Assembly (NCBI RefSeq): GCF_020523795.1
Contig: NZ_JAJALI010000013.1
Location: 1 to 64,000 of the forward strand
Direction: 5' to 3'
From: Ancylobacter sp. Lp-2
GTDB lineage: Bacteria; Pseudomonadota; Alphaproteobacteria; Rhizobiales; Xanthobacteraceae
Length of the DNA stretch: 64,000 nt
Part shown: piece by piece, positions 26,731 to 35,570 of the stretch
Numbering within the stretch: position 1 is the first letter of the stretch
Layout: every line of letters begins with the position of its first letter
Program-made: the position numbers and the translations under genes
Notes under the pieces: model-generated
Seen by the model: only the letters and a program-made list of their open reading frames with translations
Told to the model about the DNA's origin: nothing
The model's database searches: none

Positions 26731-26734
26731 CTAG
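26628..26734. repeat. REP-like palindromic element at the mxaI 3' end
   Basis: The element runs from CTAGAGCAATTCCGG to AAAATGCCCTAG. It contains a perfect 12-bp inverted repeat (GAGCAATTCCGG at 26631-26642, CCGGAATTGCTC at 26657-26668) and a second part with CGCGAACCGGTACCCGCTTC and CGCGAAAATGC. Its composition resembles dispersed intergenic repeats common in Hyphomicrobiales; this is from memory of similar sequences. The mxaI stop codon (TAG, 26733-26731) lies inside its last bases. Confidence 0.65.
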
Positions 26735-27048
26735 TTCGCGCTCGGGATCTTGCTGACGTCGTAGACGAACTTGCCGCTCTTCTTGAAATAGTCGACGCGC
26801 TGGGCGTTGCGGGCCTCCATTCCCTTGATGGATTCGGCCTGCTTGTTGACTTCCTTCGGGTCGTGCTTGGGATCGTATTTCGATCCCGCCACCTTGTCGG
26901 GATAACCGGGCTTCGGCTCCCAGCAATTGCCCGGCGCCTTGCAATTGGTGCCGTCATAGGCGGCCGCCCCGACCACCATGGCGAGGCCGAGTGCGCCGGC
27001 GCCGGCCAGGATGACACTGTATTTCACGCTGCGGTCGATGAAGCTCAT
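26731..27048 (-). CDS. mxaI: Methanol dehydrogenase small (beta) subunit
   Basis: A 105-residue protein with a signal peptide (about residues 1-28, ending VGAAA-YDG) and the short Lys/Pro-rich beta subunit sequence: YDGTNCKAPGNCWEPKPGYP, with the conserved Cys pair, and a final long helix (IKGMEARNAQRVDYFKKSG). It wraps around MxaF in the alpha2beta2 enzyme. The ATG at 27048 has AGGAG upstream. Its presence shows that the locus encodes the classical MxaFI enzyme and not a lone XoxF. The TAG stop lies in the REP-like element. Confidence 0.93.
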   Translation of the reverse strand: MSFIDRSVKYSVILAGAGALGLAMVVGAAAYDGTNCKAPGNCWEPKPGYPDKVAGSKYDPKHDPKEVNKQAESIKGMEARNAQRVDYFKKSGKFVYDVSKIPSAN

Positions 27049-27091
27049 GGTCGGTCTCCTCTTGGTTTCCACCCTTTAGTCGCCGGCGGGT

Positions 27092-27670
27092 TCAGCCCGC
27101 CGGTCCGCCGCACTTCGGAGGCATCGCGTCGGACGGCTCGATGTGCTTGGCGTTGGCGTCGAAGGGTTTGAAGCTGGCGCGCTGCTCGGCGGTGAGCCAG
27201 GTCGCTCCCTGCGGATCGTCCTTGTAGACATGGCGGACCCAGGCCATGACGAGCAGCATCTCGTTCATGTTGAGCGCGCCGTACATCGGGCCCATCTGGC
27301 CCTGCGCACCGCCGAAGATGGTCTCGAACAGGCCCTGGTCGGTCTCGTTCTTCGGATAGGTCCAGTAGCTGTCGTTCAGCCCCGGCCCGATCTTGCCCTC
27401 GGCATAATGGCCGTGGCAGCCCGAGCACATCGACAGGAACAGTTCGTGCCCCTTGGGCAGGCAGACCGGATCCTCGTTGTAGATGTTGGTGCCGGTCTCG
27501 AGGAACTTCAGCACCGCCTGGGTATCGCGGCCCTCCTCCGGCGCCTCGGAGAGCTCCAGCGGCTGGCCGGTGACGGTGTTGGTGAGCATGATCGCCGCGC
27601 GCGAGCCGAGCGCGAGCGAACCAAGGGCGAGAAGCACGGCGGCCGTCCGAAGGAGCGTTGTCTTTTTCAT
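27092..27670 (-). CDS. mxaG: Cytochrome cL, electron acceptor of methanol dehydrogenase
   Basis: A 192-residue exported class I cytochrome c with one haem motif, CSGCH at 82-86, after a signal peptide (about residues 1-25). The family-specific flank [20 protein letters not shown] and the segment [21 protein letters not shown] match MxaG. It accepts electrons from PQQ in MxaFI and passes them to cytochrome cH or an oxidase. It lies between mxaJ and mxaI as in the standard order mxaFJGI. Confidence 0.93.
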   Translation of the reverse strand: MKKTTLLRTAAVLLALGSLALGSRAAIMLTNTVTGQPLELSEAPEEGRDTQAVLKFLETGTNIYNEDPVCLPKGHELFLSMCSGCHGHYAEGKIGPGLNDSYWTYPKNETDQGLFETIFGGAQGQMGPMYGALNMNEMLLVMAWVRHVYKDDPQGATWLTAEQRASFKPFDANAKHIEPSDAMPPKCGGPAG

Positions 27671-27746
27671 CGAACCTGTTCGCAGAAGCGTGGCGCGTCA
27701 GATGGCATCCGACGGCACGACGGGCCGCCGGAGCATGAGAGCGAGG

Positions 27747-28634
27747 TCAGGTATTGGGGTCGAGCAGCGGGATGCCCTCGTCGGTGAGGATCTGCTCGAT
27801 CTGCGGCTTGGCCTTGTCGAGCGCGGCGTTGATCTCACTGATGAGCGCGGCATCGGTCTTCCGCACCCCGATCGACTGGTCGTAATGCATGGGGATCGGC
27901 TTGTCGTTCGGCCGGTCGATGTCGGTGGAGATCACCGTCATGCGCAGCGGGGTGGCCGAGCCCTTCACATAGCGCGCCACCTCGGGAGCGAAGGCGATGG
28001 CGACATCGGCCTCGCCGCCGGCGACCTCGGTGACCAGCCGGTCGCCGGGCACCTGGGTCCACTGGTTGCGGCGCGAGACGAAATTGACCAGCGAATACAT
28101 GTAGGCGGCGTTGTCCTCGAAGCGGCCGATGCGCTTCAGCATGGTCTCGGCCGGCGAGTAGAACCGAACCGCGAAGCGGGTCTGGTCCTTGATCTGCTGG
28201 TCCTGCCAGTCGCTGGCGGTGATGTTGCGGTCGGCCTTGGTCACCAGCACGTAGCTGGTGCGGTAATAGGGTTTGGAGGTGAGCACCCGCTCGTCGCCGG
28301 CATCGACGCCCATGACGACGTCGCAGCTGTTCTTGTCGAGCTGGTCGCGCACCAGATAGATGCCCGGCTTGTCGTTGCGCACGAAGACCGGCTTGCGGCC
28401 CATGGCCTGCGCCAGCGCCACGGCGATCTTGTCCTCGAAGCCGGTCGATTCCTTGTTGGAGAACGGCGCCTCGACATTGGAGGCGCAGATGCGCAGCTCG
28501 TCCTTGGCGGCCGCGACCGGTGCATCGGACTGCACGGTGGCGGCGCCGGCGGCGGTCGCGATGAGGGCGGCGAGGCCGGCCGACGCGGCGAGACGGCTGA
28601 AAAGCGAGGCGGTCGATGTGGCGTATGTCGACAT
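27747..28634 (-). CDS. mxaJ: MxaJ periplasmic binding-type protein
   Basis: A 295-residue protein with a signal peptide and a family-3 solute-binding fold: KDELRICASNVEAPFSNKES, then GFEDKIAVALAQAMGRKPVF. It resembles MxaJ, which associates with methanol dehydrogenase and helps its assembly. It is not a transporter partner; no permease is near. The ATG at 28634 follows GGGAGAA. It sits between mxaF and mxaG. Confidence 0.88.
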   Translation of the reverse strand: MSTYATSTASLFSRLAASAGLAALIATAAGAATVQSDAPVAAAKDELRICASNVEAPFSNKESTGFEDKIAVALAQAMGRKPVFVRNDKPGIYLVRDQLDKNSCDVVMGVDAGDERVLTSKPYYRTSYVLVTKADRNITASDWQDQQIKDQTRFAVRFYSPAETMLKRIGRFEDNAAYMYSLVNFVSRRNQWTQVPGDRLVTEVAGGEADVAIAFAPEVARYVKGSATPLRMTVISTDIDRPNDKPIPMHYDQSIGVRKTDAALISEINAALDKAKPQIEQILTDEGIPLLDPNT

Positions 28635-28681
28635 GGCGTTCTCCCATGCGGCTGGACGGATGGACATCATCGCGAGACAGG

Positions 28682-28717
28682 CGGCCGCCCGGGCGCGGGG
28701 AGCGCGGCGGGCGGCCG
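28682..28717. promoter_or_regulatory. Stem-loop just downstream of mxaF
   Basis: CGGCCGCCCG at 28682-28691 pairs with CGGGCGGCCG at 28708-28717 around a 16-nt loop, and begins eight bases after the mxaF stop on the minus strand. There is no U-run after it, so it is unlikely to be a full terminator. It is well placed to protect mxaF mRNA or limit read-through to mxaJ. Confidence 0.6.
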
Positions 28718-28725
28718 TTCTCGCG

Positions 28726-30630
28726 TCAGTTGCTGGCGCGGATGATCTCGGTCGAGTACTCGCCGATCTTCGGGTCGTCATAGGGACCCTTGCCGTCGAG
28801 CGAGAACACCATCACGCCGCCGCCCATCTGGGTGTAGTGCTGCAGCTGCTTGAAGGCGCCCACCGAGCCGAGGCCGGCGGTCGGGTCGTTGAGGTCGAAC
28901 ACCAGGCCGACGCCCGGCCAGCCACCGACGCCGTAGTAGATGGCGACGTATTGCGTGCCGTTATGGGTGTAGGTCATCGGGTGGCCGATGACGCCGGAGG
29001 GCAGCTTGAACTTCCAGAGCAGCTCGCCGGTGTCGCTGTCGCGGGCCTTGATGAAGCCGTCCAGCGTTCCGTAGAACACCACGCCGCCGGCGGTGGCGAG
29101 CGTGCCGCCCCAGGCGGCGAAGCGCTCCATCACTTCCCACTTGTACTTGTTGTTGATCGAGTCATAGGCCTTCACCTGGCCGAGACCTTCATAGGTCTGC
29201 CGGTCGCCCTTGGGGCCGGGATACATGTTCAGCGTCGCGCCGACGAAGAACTGGCCGGCACGGTAGGGCAGCATGAAGGGCTCCCAATCCATGCAGATGT
29301 GGTTGATGCCCATGAAGAACGACTTGCGCTGCGGGTCGTAGCTGTCGTGGCCCTGGTTGTGGTAGCCCATGGCCGAGGGACAGATGTCGCGGCCCTTGTG
29401 GTCCATACGGGTCGCATATTCCGGGTCACGCTGCGGCAGGCCGGTCTTGAGGTCGACCTGCTTCACCCAGTTGACGGTGTCGTCGATCTTGTCGGCGGAG
29501 ATCAGGTCGCCGTTCTCGCGGTCGAGCGTGTAGACGATGCCGTTGCGGTCGGGATGGGTGAGCAGCTTGCGCGGCTTGCCGGTCTTGTCGGTCTGCTCGG
29601 AGAGCATCATGACGTTGACGCCGGCATAGTCCCATTCGTCATGCGGGGTCTTCTGGTAGCCGAACTTGGCCATGCCGGTATCGGCGTCGCGGCCCCAGAT
29701 GGTCATGGTCCACTTGTTGTCGCCCGGACGCATGGTCTCGTTCCACGGCGCCGGGTTGCCCGAGCCGTAATAGAACAGGTTGGTGCCGGGGTCGTAGGCG
29801 TACCAGCCCCAATTGGTGCCGCCGCCGATCTTCCAGGCCTCGCCCTCCCACGTCGCCTGTCCCAGGCCCTTCTGGCCGTAATGCGGGTTGGCGCTGTTGA
29901 AGTCGTCGCCGAGGCGCACATCGGCGTCGGGGCCGGTGGCATAGGCGCGCCATTTCTGCTCGCCGGAGGCGATGTCGTAGGCGGTGACGTAGCCGCGCAC
30001 GCCGAGTTCGGCGCCGGAGGAGCCGATCAGCACCGTGTCCTTCACCACATAGGGCGCGATGGTCAGCGTCGAGCCGACCTTGATGTCGGAGTTCTCCAGC
30101 TTCCAGTATTCCTCGCCGGTCTTGGCGTTGAGGGCGACGACATGGCCGTCGAGCTGGGTCTTGATGATCAGCGGCCCGACCTTGTCGTTGCCGGGCCAAT
30201 AGGCGAGGCCGCGATTCACCACGTCGCAGCACGCCACCGCGCGGGCGGTCGGGTTCTGCTTCGGCTTGTGCTGCCACAGGATCTTGCCGGGCTCGTCGAG
30301 CGAGACCGCGAAGGTGGTGTTGGGGAACGGGGCGTGGATGTACATCACGCCATCGACCACCAGCGGCGTGCCTTCATGGCCCGAGAGCACGCCGGTGGAG
30401 AACGACCAGGCGGCCTTGAGGTTCTTCACGTTCTCCTTGGTGACCTGGTTCGCCTCGCTGTAATTGTTGGCGCTGTAGTTCTTGCCGGTCATCGGCCAGT
30501 TGTCGGTGCTCTTCGACAGCTCGTCGAGCTTGTCGTTGGCCACCGCCGGCGCCAGGGCGGCGAGGCTGACCGTGGCCACCAGCGCGGTGGCAACGGTGAG
30601 CGCTGACACGGAAGAGTGCAGTCGGCTCAT
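28726..30630 (-). CDS. mxaF: Methanol dehydrogenase large subunit, Ca2+/PQQ type
   Basis: A 634-residue periplasmic PQQ quinoprotein that oxidises methanol to formaldehyde. Signal peptide ends near residue 32 (PAVA-NDKL). The adjacent Cys134-Cys135 pair (AVACCDVV) forms the disulfide over PQQ. Asp334 in DEWDYAGVN is the catalytic base. Residue 336, two after it, is Ala, which marks calcium-dependent MxaF; lanthanide enzymes of the XoxF type have Asp there. Propeller W-motifs such as [14 protein letters not shown] and [15 protein letters not shown] are evident. The ATG at 30630 has GAGGGA upstream. Confidence 0.95.
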   Translation of the reverse strand: MSRLHSSVSALTVATALVATVSLAALAPAVANDKLDELSKSTDNWPMTGKNYSANNYSEANQVTKENVKNLKAAWSFSTGVLSGHEGTPLVVDGVMYIHAPFPNTTFAVSLDEPGKILWQHKPKQNPTARAVACCDVVNRGLAYWPGNDKVGPLIIKTQLDGHVVALNAKTGEEYWKLENSDIKVGSTLTIAPYVVKDTVLIGSSGAELGVRGYVTAYDIASGEQKWRAYATGPDADVRLGDDFNSANPHYGQKGLGQATWEGEAWKIGGGTNWGWYAYDPGTNLFYYGSGNPAPWNETMRPGDNKWTMTIWGRDADTGMAKFGYQKTPHDEWDYAGVNVMMLSEQTDKTGKPRKLLTHPDRNGIVYTLDRENGDLISADKIDDTVNWVKQVDLKTGLPQRDPEYATRMDHKGRDICPSAMGYHNQGHDSYDPQRKSFFMGINHICMDWEPFMLPYRAGQFFVGATLNMYPGPKGDRQTYEGLGQVKAYDSINNKYKWEVMERFAAWGGTLATAGGVVFYGTLDGFIKARDSDTGELLWKFKLPSGVIGHPMTYTHNGTQYVAIYYGVGGWPGVGLVFDLNDPTAGLGSVGAFKQLQHYTQMGGGVMVFSLDGKGPYDDPKIGEYSTEIIRASN

Positions 30631-31082
30631 TGATCGTCCCTCACGTTTCCATTCCCAGATCGTTCTGCATCCGCCCCGGTTCGCTCCGGGACGCCGCGAA
30701 CTCTTGCTTTCTTTGCCGCGCGCTTTCCGGCGACGGCATTTCAATTCCAGATTGCGGGAGACTGGTCGATATTCTTAAGAACTTCTGATTATTTGTGTCG
30801 ACATGTGATAATTCTTCTCGCTACATGCCGACTGTGTCTTTAGGGCATTTGGAAAAATCGACCGGGAACTAGTTCCCGATCTCCCGGAGAATGCACCGGG
30901 CCGAACCGGAAACCTTGCCGTCGTTCGAGGAAAATGATTTCATTTCATAATGTTGACGAAGGGAAACGGAGTCGGCCACGCGCCGGGAGGAGCCATCTCC
31001 CGGCACGCAGCGATCGCCCAAAAGACAGAACATGCCGAGATGTCGCACGTCTCCGCGTGATCATAAGAAAGTAATAATAGAA
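30631..31082. promoter_or_regulatory. Divergent control region mxaF / mxaZYX
   Basis: About 450 bp between the mxaF and mxaZ starts; no gene is seen. It is more A/T-rich than its surroundings around 30770-30850. A perfect 10-bp palindrome TTCTTAAGAA is at 30772-30781 and a perfect 16-bp palindrome at 30863-30878. Promoters of both operons must lie here. Confidence 0.65.
30863..30878. promoter_or_regulatory. 16-bp palindrome, candidate MxaX operator
   Basis: CGGGAACTAGTTCCCG is a perfect palindrome, 233 bp upstream of the mxaF start and 205 bp upstream of mxaZ. NarL/LuxR-type response regulators bind inverted repeats of similar size, so MxaX, encoded by the same locus, is the obvious candidate ligand. 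This is inference. Confidence 0.45.
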
Positions 31083-31631
31083 ATGGGAAACGCTCTCTTC
31101 TCGTTTACTCGTGCCATCGGAAGTGCCGGTCTCGCCCTCGCCCTGGCGGGCTGCCCGGGCGAACCGCCCTCCGAGCCGCGCGAGCGGGTGGCCGCGCCCT
31201 CCGGCACGACGCTGGCGGACAAGCAATGGCTGCAGCCGCTCGATGCCAGCGAGCCGGACGTCTGGCTGGCCAGCCGGGCGGCCGGGCGCGACGTCGCGCC
31301 TAGCGATCCGGCGGTGGCCGAGTGGCGCGCGATTCTCGCCGATGCCGATGCGCGATTCGGCGAGGACCAGCGGATGATCGCCAATCGGGCGGTGCAGCTC
31401 GAGACCATGCTGCGGGAGATCGATATCAAGGAGGGCGTGCGCGACCTCCTCGCCGGCTTCGTTCCCTTTGCCGGCAAGGGATCGCGCAGCGGTTTCAGCG
31501 ACCTCTGCCAGCACTATTACAATCTGCGCTCCCAGGGGCTGACGCGCGTGGCGGCGCTCGACCTTCTCAGGCAGCAGGCGCCGCCGGGCACGCCGCCCGC
31601 CGCCGCCGGCCCGACGGGAGCGCATCCATGA
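31083..31631 (+). CDS. mxaZ: Lipoprotein, probable MxaZ of the methanol regulon
   Basis: A 182-residue protein with a lipobox (LALALAGC, Cys near residue 22), so it is probably a membrane-anchored periplasmic lipoprotein. The rest is mostly helical (LDASEPDVWLASRAAGRDVA). Gene order (lipoprotein, kinase, response regulator, divergent from mxaF) matches moxZYX of Paracoccus denitrificans, where MoxYX control methanol dehydrogenase. Its stop overlaps the kinase start (ATGA). The symbol rests mainly on this arrangement; the protein could sense a periplasmic state for MxaY. The start at 31083 has only a weak ribosome site. Confidence 0.7.
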   Translation: MGNALFSFTRAIGSAGLALALAGCPGEPPSEPRERVAAPSGTTLADKQWLQPLDASEPDVWLASRAAGRDVAPSDPAVAEWRAILADADARFGEDQRMIANRAVQLETMLREIDIKEGVRDLLAGFVPFAGKGSRSGFSDLCQHYYNLRSQGLTRVAALDLLRQQAPPGTPPAAAGPTGAHP

Positions 31632-33103
31632 CCGGCTTCGTCGGCGAGCCCGGAGCCGCCACCTCCCTCAATTCCCGCGCGGCCGAGTTCAGCTTCTGGC
31701 GGCGGCGCTCGCTGCGCTGGCAGGTGATGGCGGCGGTGATCGTCATCAATCTCTGCGCCGCGCTGGTCGCCTTCGTGGTGGTCATCCTCAACGCGCAGCG
31801 CGCGACGCGGCTGGAAATGCTCTCCTCGGTCGCCATCGCCGAGCGCCTGGTGCAGGAAACCGCCGAGCGGCTGGCGGAGACCGTCGGCGGCGCGGTGTCG
31901 CTGACTCAGCTGCCGCTGCACATCACCAGCCTGCGGCATGTGCGGATCCACATCGAGGATCCCGACGGCCGGGTCATAGCCGAGGCCCCCTCCCCGGCGG
32001 TCGCCCGCGACGACGCGGACGACGACGCCGAGGAGGTGCCGGACTGGTTCACCGCACTCGTCACCGTCGAGCCCGCCGGGACGACGATACCCGTCATCGA
32101 GAACGGCCAGACCATCGGCCGCGTGCGCATCAGCGGCGAAGCCTCCGACGAGATCGCCGAGGTCTGGCAGGACATGTCCGATCTCGCTCTGCTGGCGGCG
32201 GTGGTGAACATCGCCATTCTCGCCGCGCTGTTCCTCGTGCTCGGCCGGCTGCTGCAACCGCTGCATGCCTTGTCCGCCGGCCTGCACGAACTGGAGGAAG
32301 GCCGCTTCGAGCATCGCCTGCCCCTGCCGCGGGTGCGCGAGCTGGCGCGGATCGTCGAGCGGTTCAACGCGCTCGGCACGGCGCTCAACATGGCGCGGCA
32401 GGACAATTTCCGGCTCAACGAAAGGCTGGTGCGCGTGCAGGACGACGAGCGCCGGCAGATAGCTGCCGACCTGCATGACGAACTCGGCCCCTGCCTGTTC
32501 GGCCTCAGGGCCAATCTCGAATCGATCGGCCGGCTGCTGGAGCGGCTCGACGCCGATCCCGCCGGCCGCATCGGCGAGCGCGTCGCCACCATGGGCGGCA
32601 TCCTCGACCGGGTGCAGGAGGGCAATCGCGGCCTGCTGCGGCGGATAAGGCCGATGGCGCTCGGCCATGTGCCGCTGTCGGCGGTGATCGCCGAACTGCT
32701 CGCCAATTTCGAGCGGCACGCGCCGGACCGGCGGTTCGACCTCTCGCTCGACGGGGTAGCGGAGCACTATGCCGACAGCCTCGAGATCACCGTCTATCGC
32801 TGCGTGCAGGAGGCGGTGACCAACGCGCTGCGCCACGGGCAGGCGGGCCGGATCGCCGTGTCGCTGCGCGAGGAGGCGAAGGGCGAGCGGCTCCACCTCG
32901 CCGTGGAGGATGACGGCCTCGGCCTGCAACCCGGCAGCACGCCCGGCTTCGGGCTGATCGGCATCGAGGAGCGCATCGGCGCGCTCGGCGGCAGCTGGCA
33001 GCTGGTGCCGGTCGCGCCGCGCGGCATGCGCGTCGAGATCGGCCTGCCGGTCCGCGCCGCCGAACCCCTTCCGACGACACGAGAAAGAGCGACCGCCTCA
33101 TGA
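31628..33103 (+). CDS. mxaY: Sensor histidine kinase, probable MxaY
   Basis: A 491-residue membrane kinase. Transmembrane helices lie near residues 33-55 and 187-207 around a periplasmic domain of about 130 residues; a HAMP region follows (208-260). Then come the HisKA_3 dimerisation segment with phospho-acceptor His283 (AADLHDELGP) and a HATPase domain with NALRHG, DDGLGL and GFGLIGIEERI. This is the NarX/UhpB type that pairs with NarL-like regulators. The partner is the next gene, overlapping by four bases. It probably senses methanol oxidation conditions. Confidence 0.85.
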   Translation: MTGFVGEPGAATSLNSRAAEFSFWRRRSLRWQVMAAVIVINLCAALVAFVVVILNAQRATRLEMLSSVAIAERLVQETAERLAETVGGAVSLTQLPLHITSLRHVRIHIEDPDGRVIAEAPSPAVARDDADDDAEEVPDWFTALVTVEPAGTTIPVIENGQTIGRVRISGEASDEIAEVWQDMSDLALLAAVVNIAILAALFLVLGRLLQPLHALSAGLHELEEGRFEHRLPLPRVRELARIVERFNALGTALNMARQDNFRLNERLVRVQDDERRQIAADLHDELGPCLFGLRANLESIGRLLERLDADPAGRIGERVATMGGILDRVQEGNRGLLRRIRPMALGHVPLSAVIAELLANFERHAPDRRFDLSLDGVAEHYADSLEITVYRCVQEAVTNALRHGQAGRIAVSLREEAKGERLHLAVEDDGLGLQPGSTPGFGLIGIEERIGALGGSWQLVPVAPRGMRVEIGLPVRAAEPLPTTRERATAS

Positions 33104-33756
33104 CCAGCGTCCTCGTCATCGACGACCATCCCATCGTGTTGCAGGGCTGCCGCTGCCTTTTGGAGGACTGGGGGGTCGAGCGGGTGCTGGAGGCGAACAC
33201 CGTGCTGTCCGGCTACCGGCTGTTCCGCCGCGAGAAGCCGGACATGGTGATCGTCGACCTCGCGCTGAACGGCAACGGCCTCAGCGGGCTGCTGCTGGTG
33301 CGCCGGCTGCGGGCGCAGGATGGCCGCCTGCCGATCCTCGTGCTGTCGATGCATGGCGACCCGGTGATCGCCAGCCGGGCGCTGGAAGCCGGCGCCGACG
33401 GCTATGTGCAGAAGGACACCTCGTCGGGCGCGCTGTTCGAGGCGTTCGAGCGGGTGCGGCGCGGCCAGCCCTATATCGGCCACGAGCTCGCCATGCAGGT
33501 CGCGCTGCTGGGGGCGCGCAAGGATACCCCGCTCGGCGACGTCACCCCGCGCGAATTGCAGATGCTGGCGCTGCTGGCCGACGGGCGCGACTACACGCAG
33601 ATCGCCGACGAGCTGGGGGTCAGCTACAAGACGGTGGCCAATACCTGCTCGCAGCTCAAGACCAAGCTCGGCGCGACCTCGCTGCCGGAGCTGGTGCGCC
33701 GGGCGATCCAGTATGTCTCGACCTCGCCGGGCTTGTCGGCCCGAACGAGCCGCTGA
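33100..33756 (+). CDS. mxaX: NarL-family response regulator, probable MxaX
   Basis: A 218-residue response regulator: receiver domain with the acidic pocket IDDHP and phospho-acceptor Asp53 (VIVDLALNG), then a C-terminal LuxR-type HTH (TPRELQMLALLADGRDYTQI, ELGVSYKTVANTCSQLKTKL). It overlaps the kinase gene by four bases. It is the likely activator of the divergent mxa operon; the 16-bp palindrome in the shared promoter region is a candidate site. A short GGCGGC-TCGGC-GCCGCC hairpin follows at 33763-33779. Confidence 0.87.
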   Translation: MTSVLVIDDHPIVLQGCRCLLEDWGVERVLEANTVLSGYRLFRREKPDMVIVDLALNGNGLSGLLLVRRLRAQDGRLPILVLSMHGDPVIASRALEAGADGYVQKDTSSGALFEAFERVRRGQPYIGHELAMQVALLGARKDTPLGDVTPRELQMLALLADGRDYTQIADELGVSYKTVANTCSQLKTKLGATSLPELVRRAIQYVSTSPGLSARTSR

Positions 33757-33854
33757 GCCGGGGGCGGCTCGGCGCCGCCGTCATGCCGGCCACGCCGGGA
33801 GGGACACGGGGACCGCCCATGCGGCGGCGCGGCAGCAGGTCGCGCGGGGCCGCC

Positions 33855-35570
33855 TCAATGCCCGTACACGACCTTCCCATCCACATAGGTGGCGAGCACC
33901 TTCGTGTCCCGCAGTGTCGCGGGATCGATGGCCAGTGGATTGCGGTCGAGGATCACGAAATCCGCGCGCTTCCCGGCCTCGATGCTGCCGACGATGTCGT
34001 CGAGGCGCATCGCTGCCGCGGCATTGATGGTGTAGGCGGCAAGCATTTCCGCGACCGAGAGCCGCTCGTCGCTATTGAGCGCCTCGGCCTCCCTGTCGCG
34101 ATCTCGCCGGGTGGCCCCCACCTCCATGCCGAGGAAGGGGCTGTAGGGCGACACGTCCCAGTCGCTGCCCGCCGCCACGAGGGCGCCGGCCGCCTGGAGG
34201 CTGCCGTTCGGATAGAGATAGCGGAAGCGCTCCGGCCCGAGATAGGGCTCCAGCGGCCCGACATTCGACGGGTCGCGCTTTCCCCATTCGAACTGCATGT
34301 TCGCGATGACGCCGAGTGCCGCGAAGCGCGGAAAATCCGCGGGATCCACCAGTTGCAGATGCGCGATCTGATGCCGGTTGTCGCGCGGGCCATTCGCCTT
34401 CCGCGCCGCCTCGAAGGCATCGAGACTGGCCCGCACCGCGCGGTCGCCGATGGCGTGCACGTGGACCGTCAGGCCCGCTTTGTCCAGTTTCGTCACCAGG
34501 GAGTTGAACAGCTTCGGTTCGAAATAGAGATCGCCGACATTGGTGGTCGGCTTGCCGTTCGCATCGAGATAGGGAGCCAGCACCGCGGCCGTCTCGGCGG
34601 GAAACTCGAGCACCCCGTCGGCGAAGACCTTCACCGAGTCGGTACGCAGCCAGGCGGGATCGAGGCTGTGGTCGCGTGCCGTGGCGACGATCCGTGCGAC
34701 GGCCGCGTCGCTGTCGTCGTCCAGATCCTCGATCATGTAGGCGCCCCTGACGCGCAGCTTCAGCCGCCCCTCGCGATAGAGCTTCTCCCAGACCGCGAAC
34801 TCCACCGGCGTCACCGCGGCATCGGTGACCGCCGTCAGGCCCACCGCACTCATGCCCGCAAGCGTCGCCTCCAGCTGATCGGCCATTTCCTCCGTCGTCG
34901 GCATCGGGAACAATTTGGACGGGACAAGCAGCGCGGCGTCGGTGAGCACGCCAGTCGGGATCCCTTTCCCGTCGCGCATGATCCGGCCCCCCGGCGGATC
35001 CTGCGTCATCCCGGCGATGCCCGACAAGGCCAGCCCCCGGGTGTTCAGCCACATGGTGTGGCCGTCATTGCCGGCGATGGCGAGCGGCCGGGTGGCCTCC
35101 ACGGTGTCGATATCCCCAGCGGAAGCCTCGAAGCCGTAATTGTAGAGCTGCACCACCTCCAGCCAGGCGTCCGGTCCGGCGGGATGCTCGGCAAGGCATT
35201 TGCGAATGACCGGCGCGATGTCCGCGAGAGACGGCTTCACGCCGGCCAGCGAGCATTTGGCGGCATTGACCGCCCCGAGCACCGGATGCGAATGCGCATC
35301 GATCAGCCCGGGCATGACGAACTTGCCGTCGAGGTCGATGATGCGCGTCTGCGGCCCGGTCAGAGGCCGCATGGCCTCGTCGTCGCCGATCGCGGCGATC
35401 AGATTGCCTCGGACGGCGAAGGCCGAATGGAACGAACGCGCCGGGTCCACGGCGTAGACCACGCCGTTGCGCAGGATGAGATCCGCGGGCTCCTCCGCCC
35501 GTGCCACGCAAGGCCCCGCGAGCAACACGGCCCCGATCACGAGAGCGCGCCACCCCTTCGACTTCAGCAC
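33855..35570 (-). CDS. Exported amidohydrolase, YtcJ-like (amidohydrolase 3 family)
   Basis: A 571-residue metal-dependent hydrolase with a signal peptide (residues 1-25, VARA-EEP). The typical opening ADLILRNGVVYAVDPARS is followed by the metal-binding DAHSHP segment after FVMPGLI, and later VHVHAIGDRAVRASLDAFE and SDWDVSPYSPFLG. Family members hydrolyse amides, carbamates or similar bonds, usually with unknown natural substrates. The gene is monocistronic and convergent with mxaX. The signal peptide places it in the periplasm, which is unusual for a catabolic amidase and suggests an extracellular substrate. Confidence 0.85.
   Translation of the reverse strand: MLKSKGWRALVIGAVLLAGPCVARAEEPADLILRNGVVYAVDPARSFHSAFAVRGNLIAAIGDDEAMRPLTGPQTRIIDLDGKFVMPGLIDAHSHPVLGAVNAAKCSLAGVKPSLADIAPVIRKCLAEHPAGPDAWLEVVQLYNYGFEASAGDIDTVEATRPLAIAGNDGHTMWLNTRGLALSGIAGMTQDPPGGRIMRDGKGIPTGVLTDAALLVPSKLFPMPTTEEMADQLEATLAGMSAVGLTAVTDAAVTPVEFAVWEKLYREGRLKLRVRGAYMIEDLDDDSDAAVARIVATARDHSLDPAWLRTDSVKVFADGVLEFPAETAAVLAPYLDANGKPTTNVGDLYFEPKLFNSLVTKLDKAGLTVHVHAIGDRAVRASLDAFEAARKANGPRDNRHQIAHLQLVDPADFPRFAALGVIANMQFEWGKRDPSNVGPLEPYLGPERFRYLYPNGSLQAAGALVAAGSDWDVSPYSPFLGMEVGATRRDRDREAEALNSDERLSVAEMLAAYTINAAAAMRLDDIVGSIEAGKRADFVILDRNPLAIDPATLRDTKVLATYVDGKVVYGH

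Noticed and set aside
28682..28717. Rho-independent terminator after mxaF
   Set aside because: The stem is strong but no U-run follows on the transcribed strand, and downstream mxa genes must be expressed.
28360..30606. A 748-codon open frame opposite mxaF
   Set aside because: It is a GC-driven shadow of mxaF; the frame lacks a ribosome site and recognisable domains.
28726..30630. XoxF (lanthanide methanol dehydrogenase)
   Set aside because: Residue 336 is Ala, not Asp, and mxaI is present in the operon.
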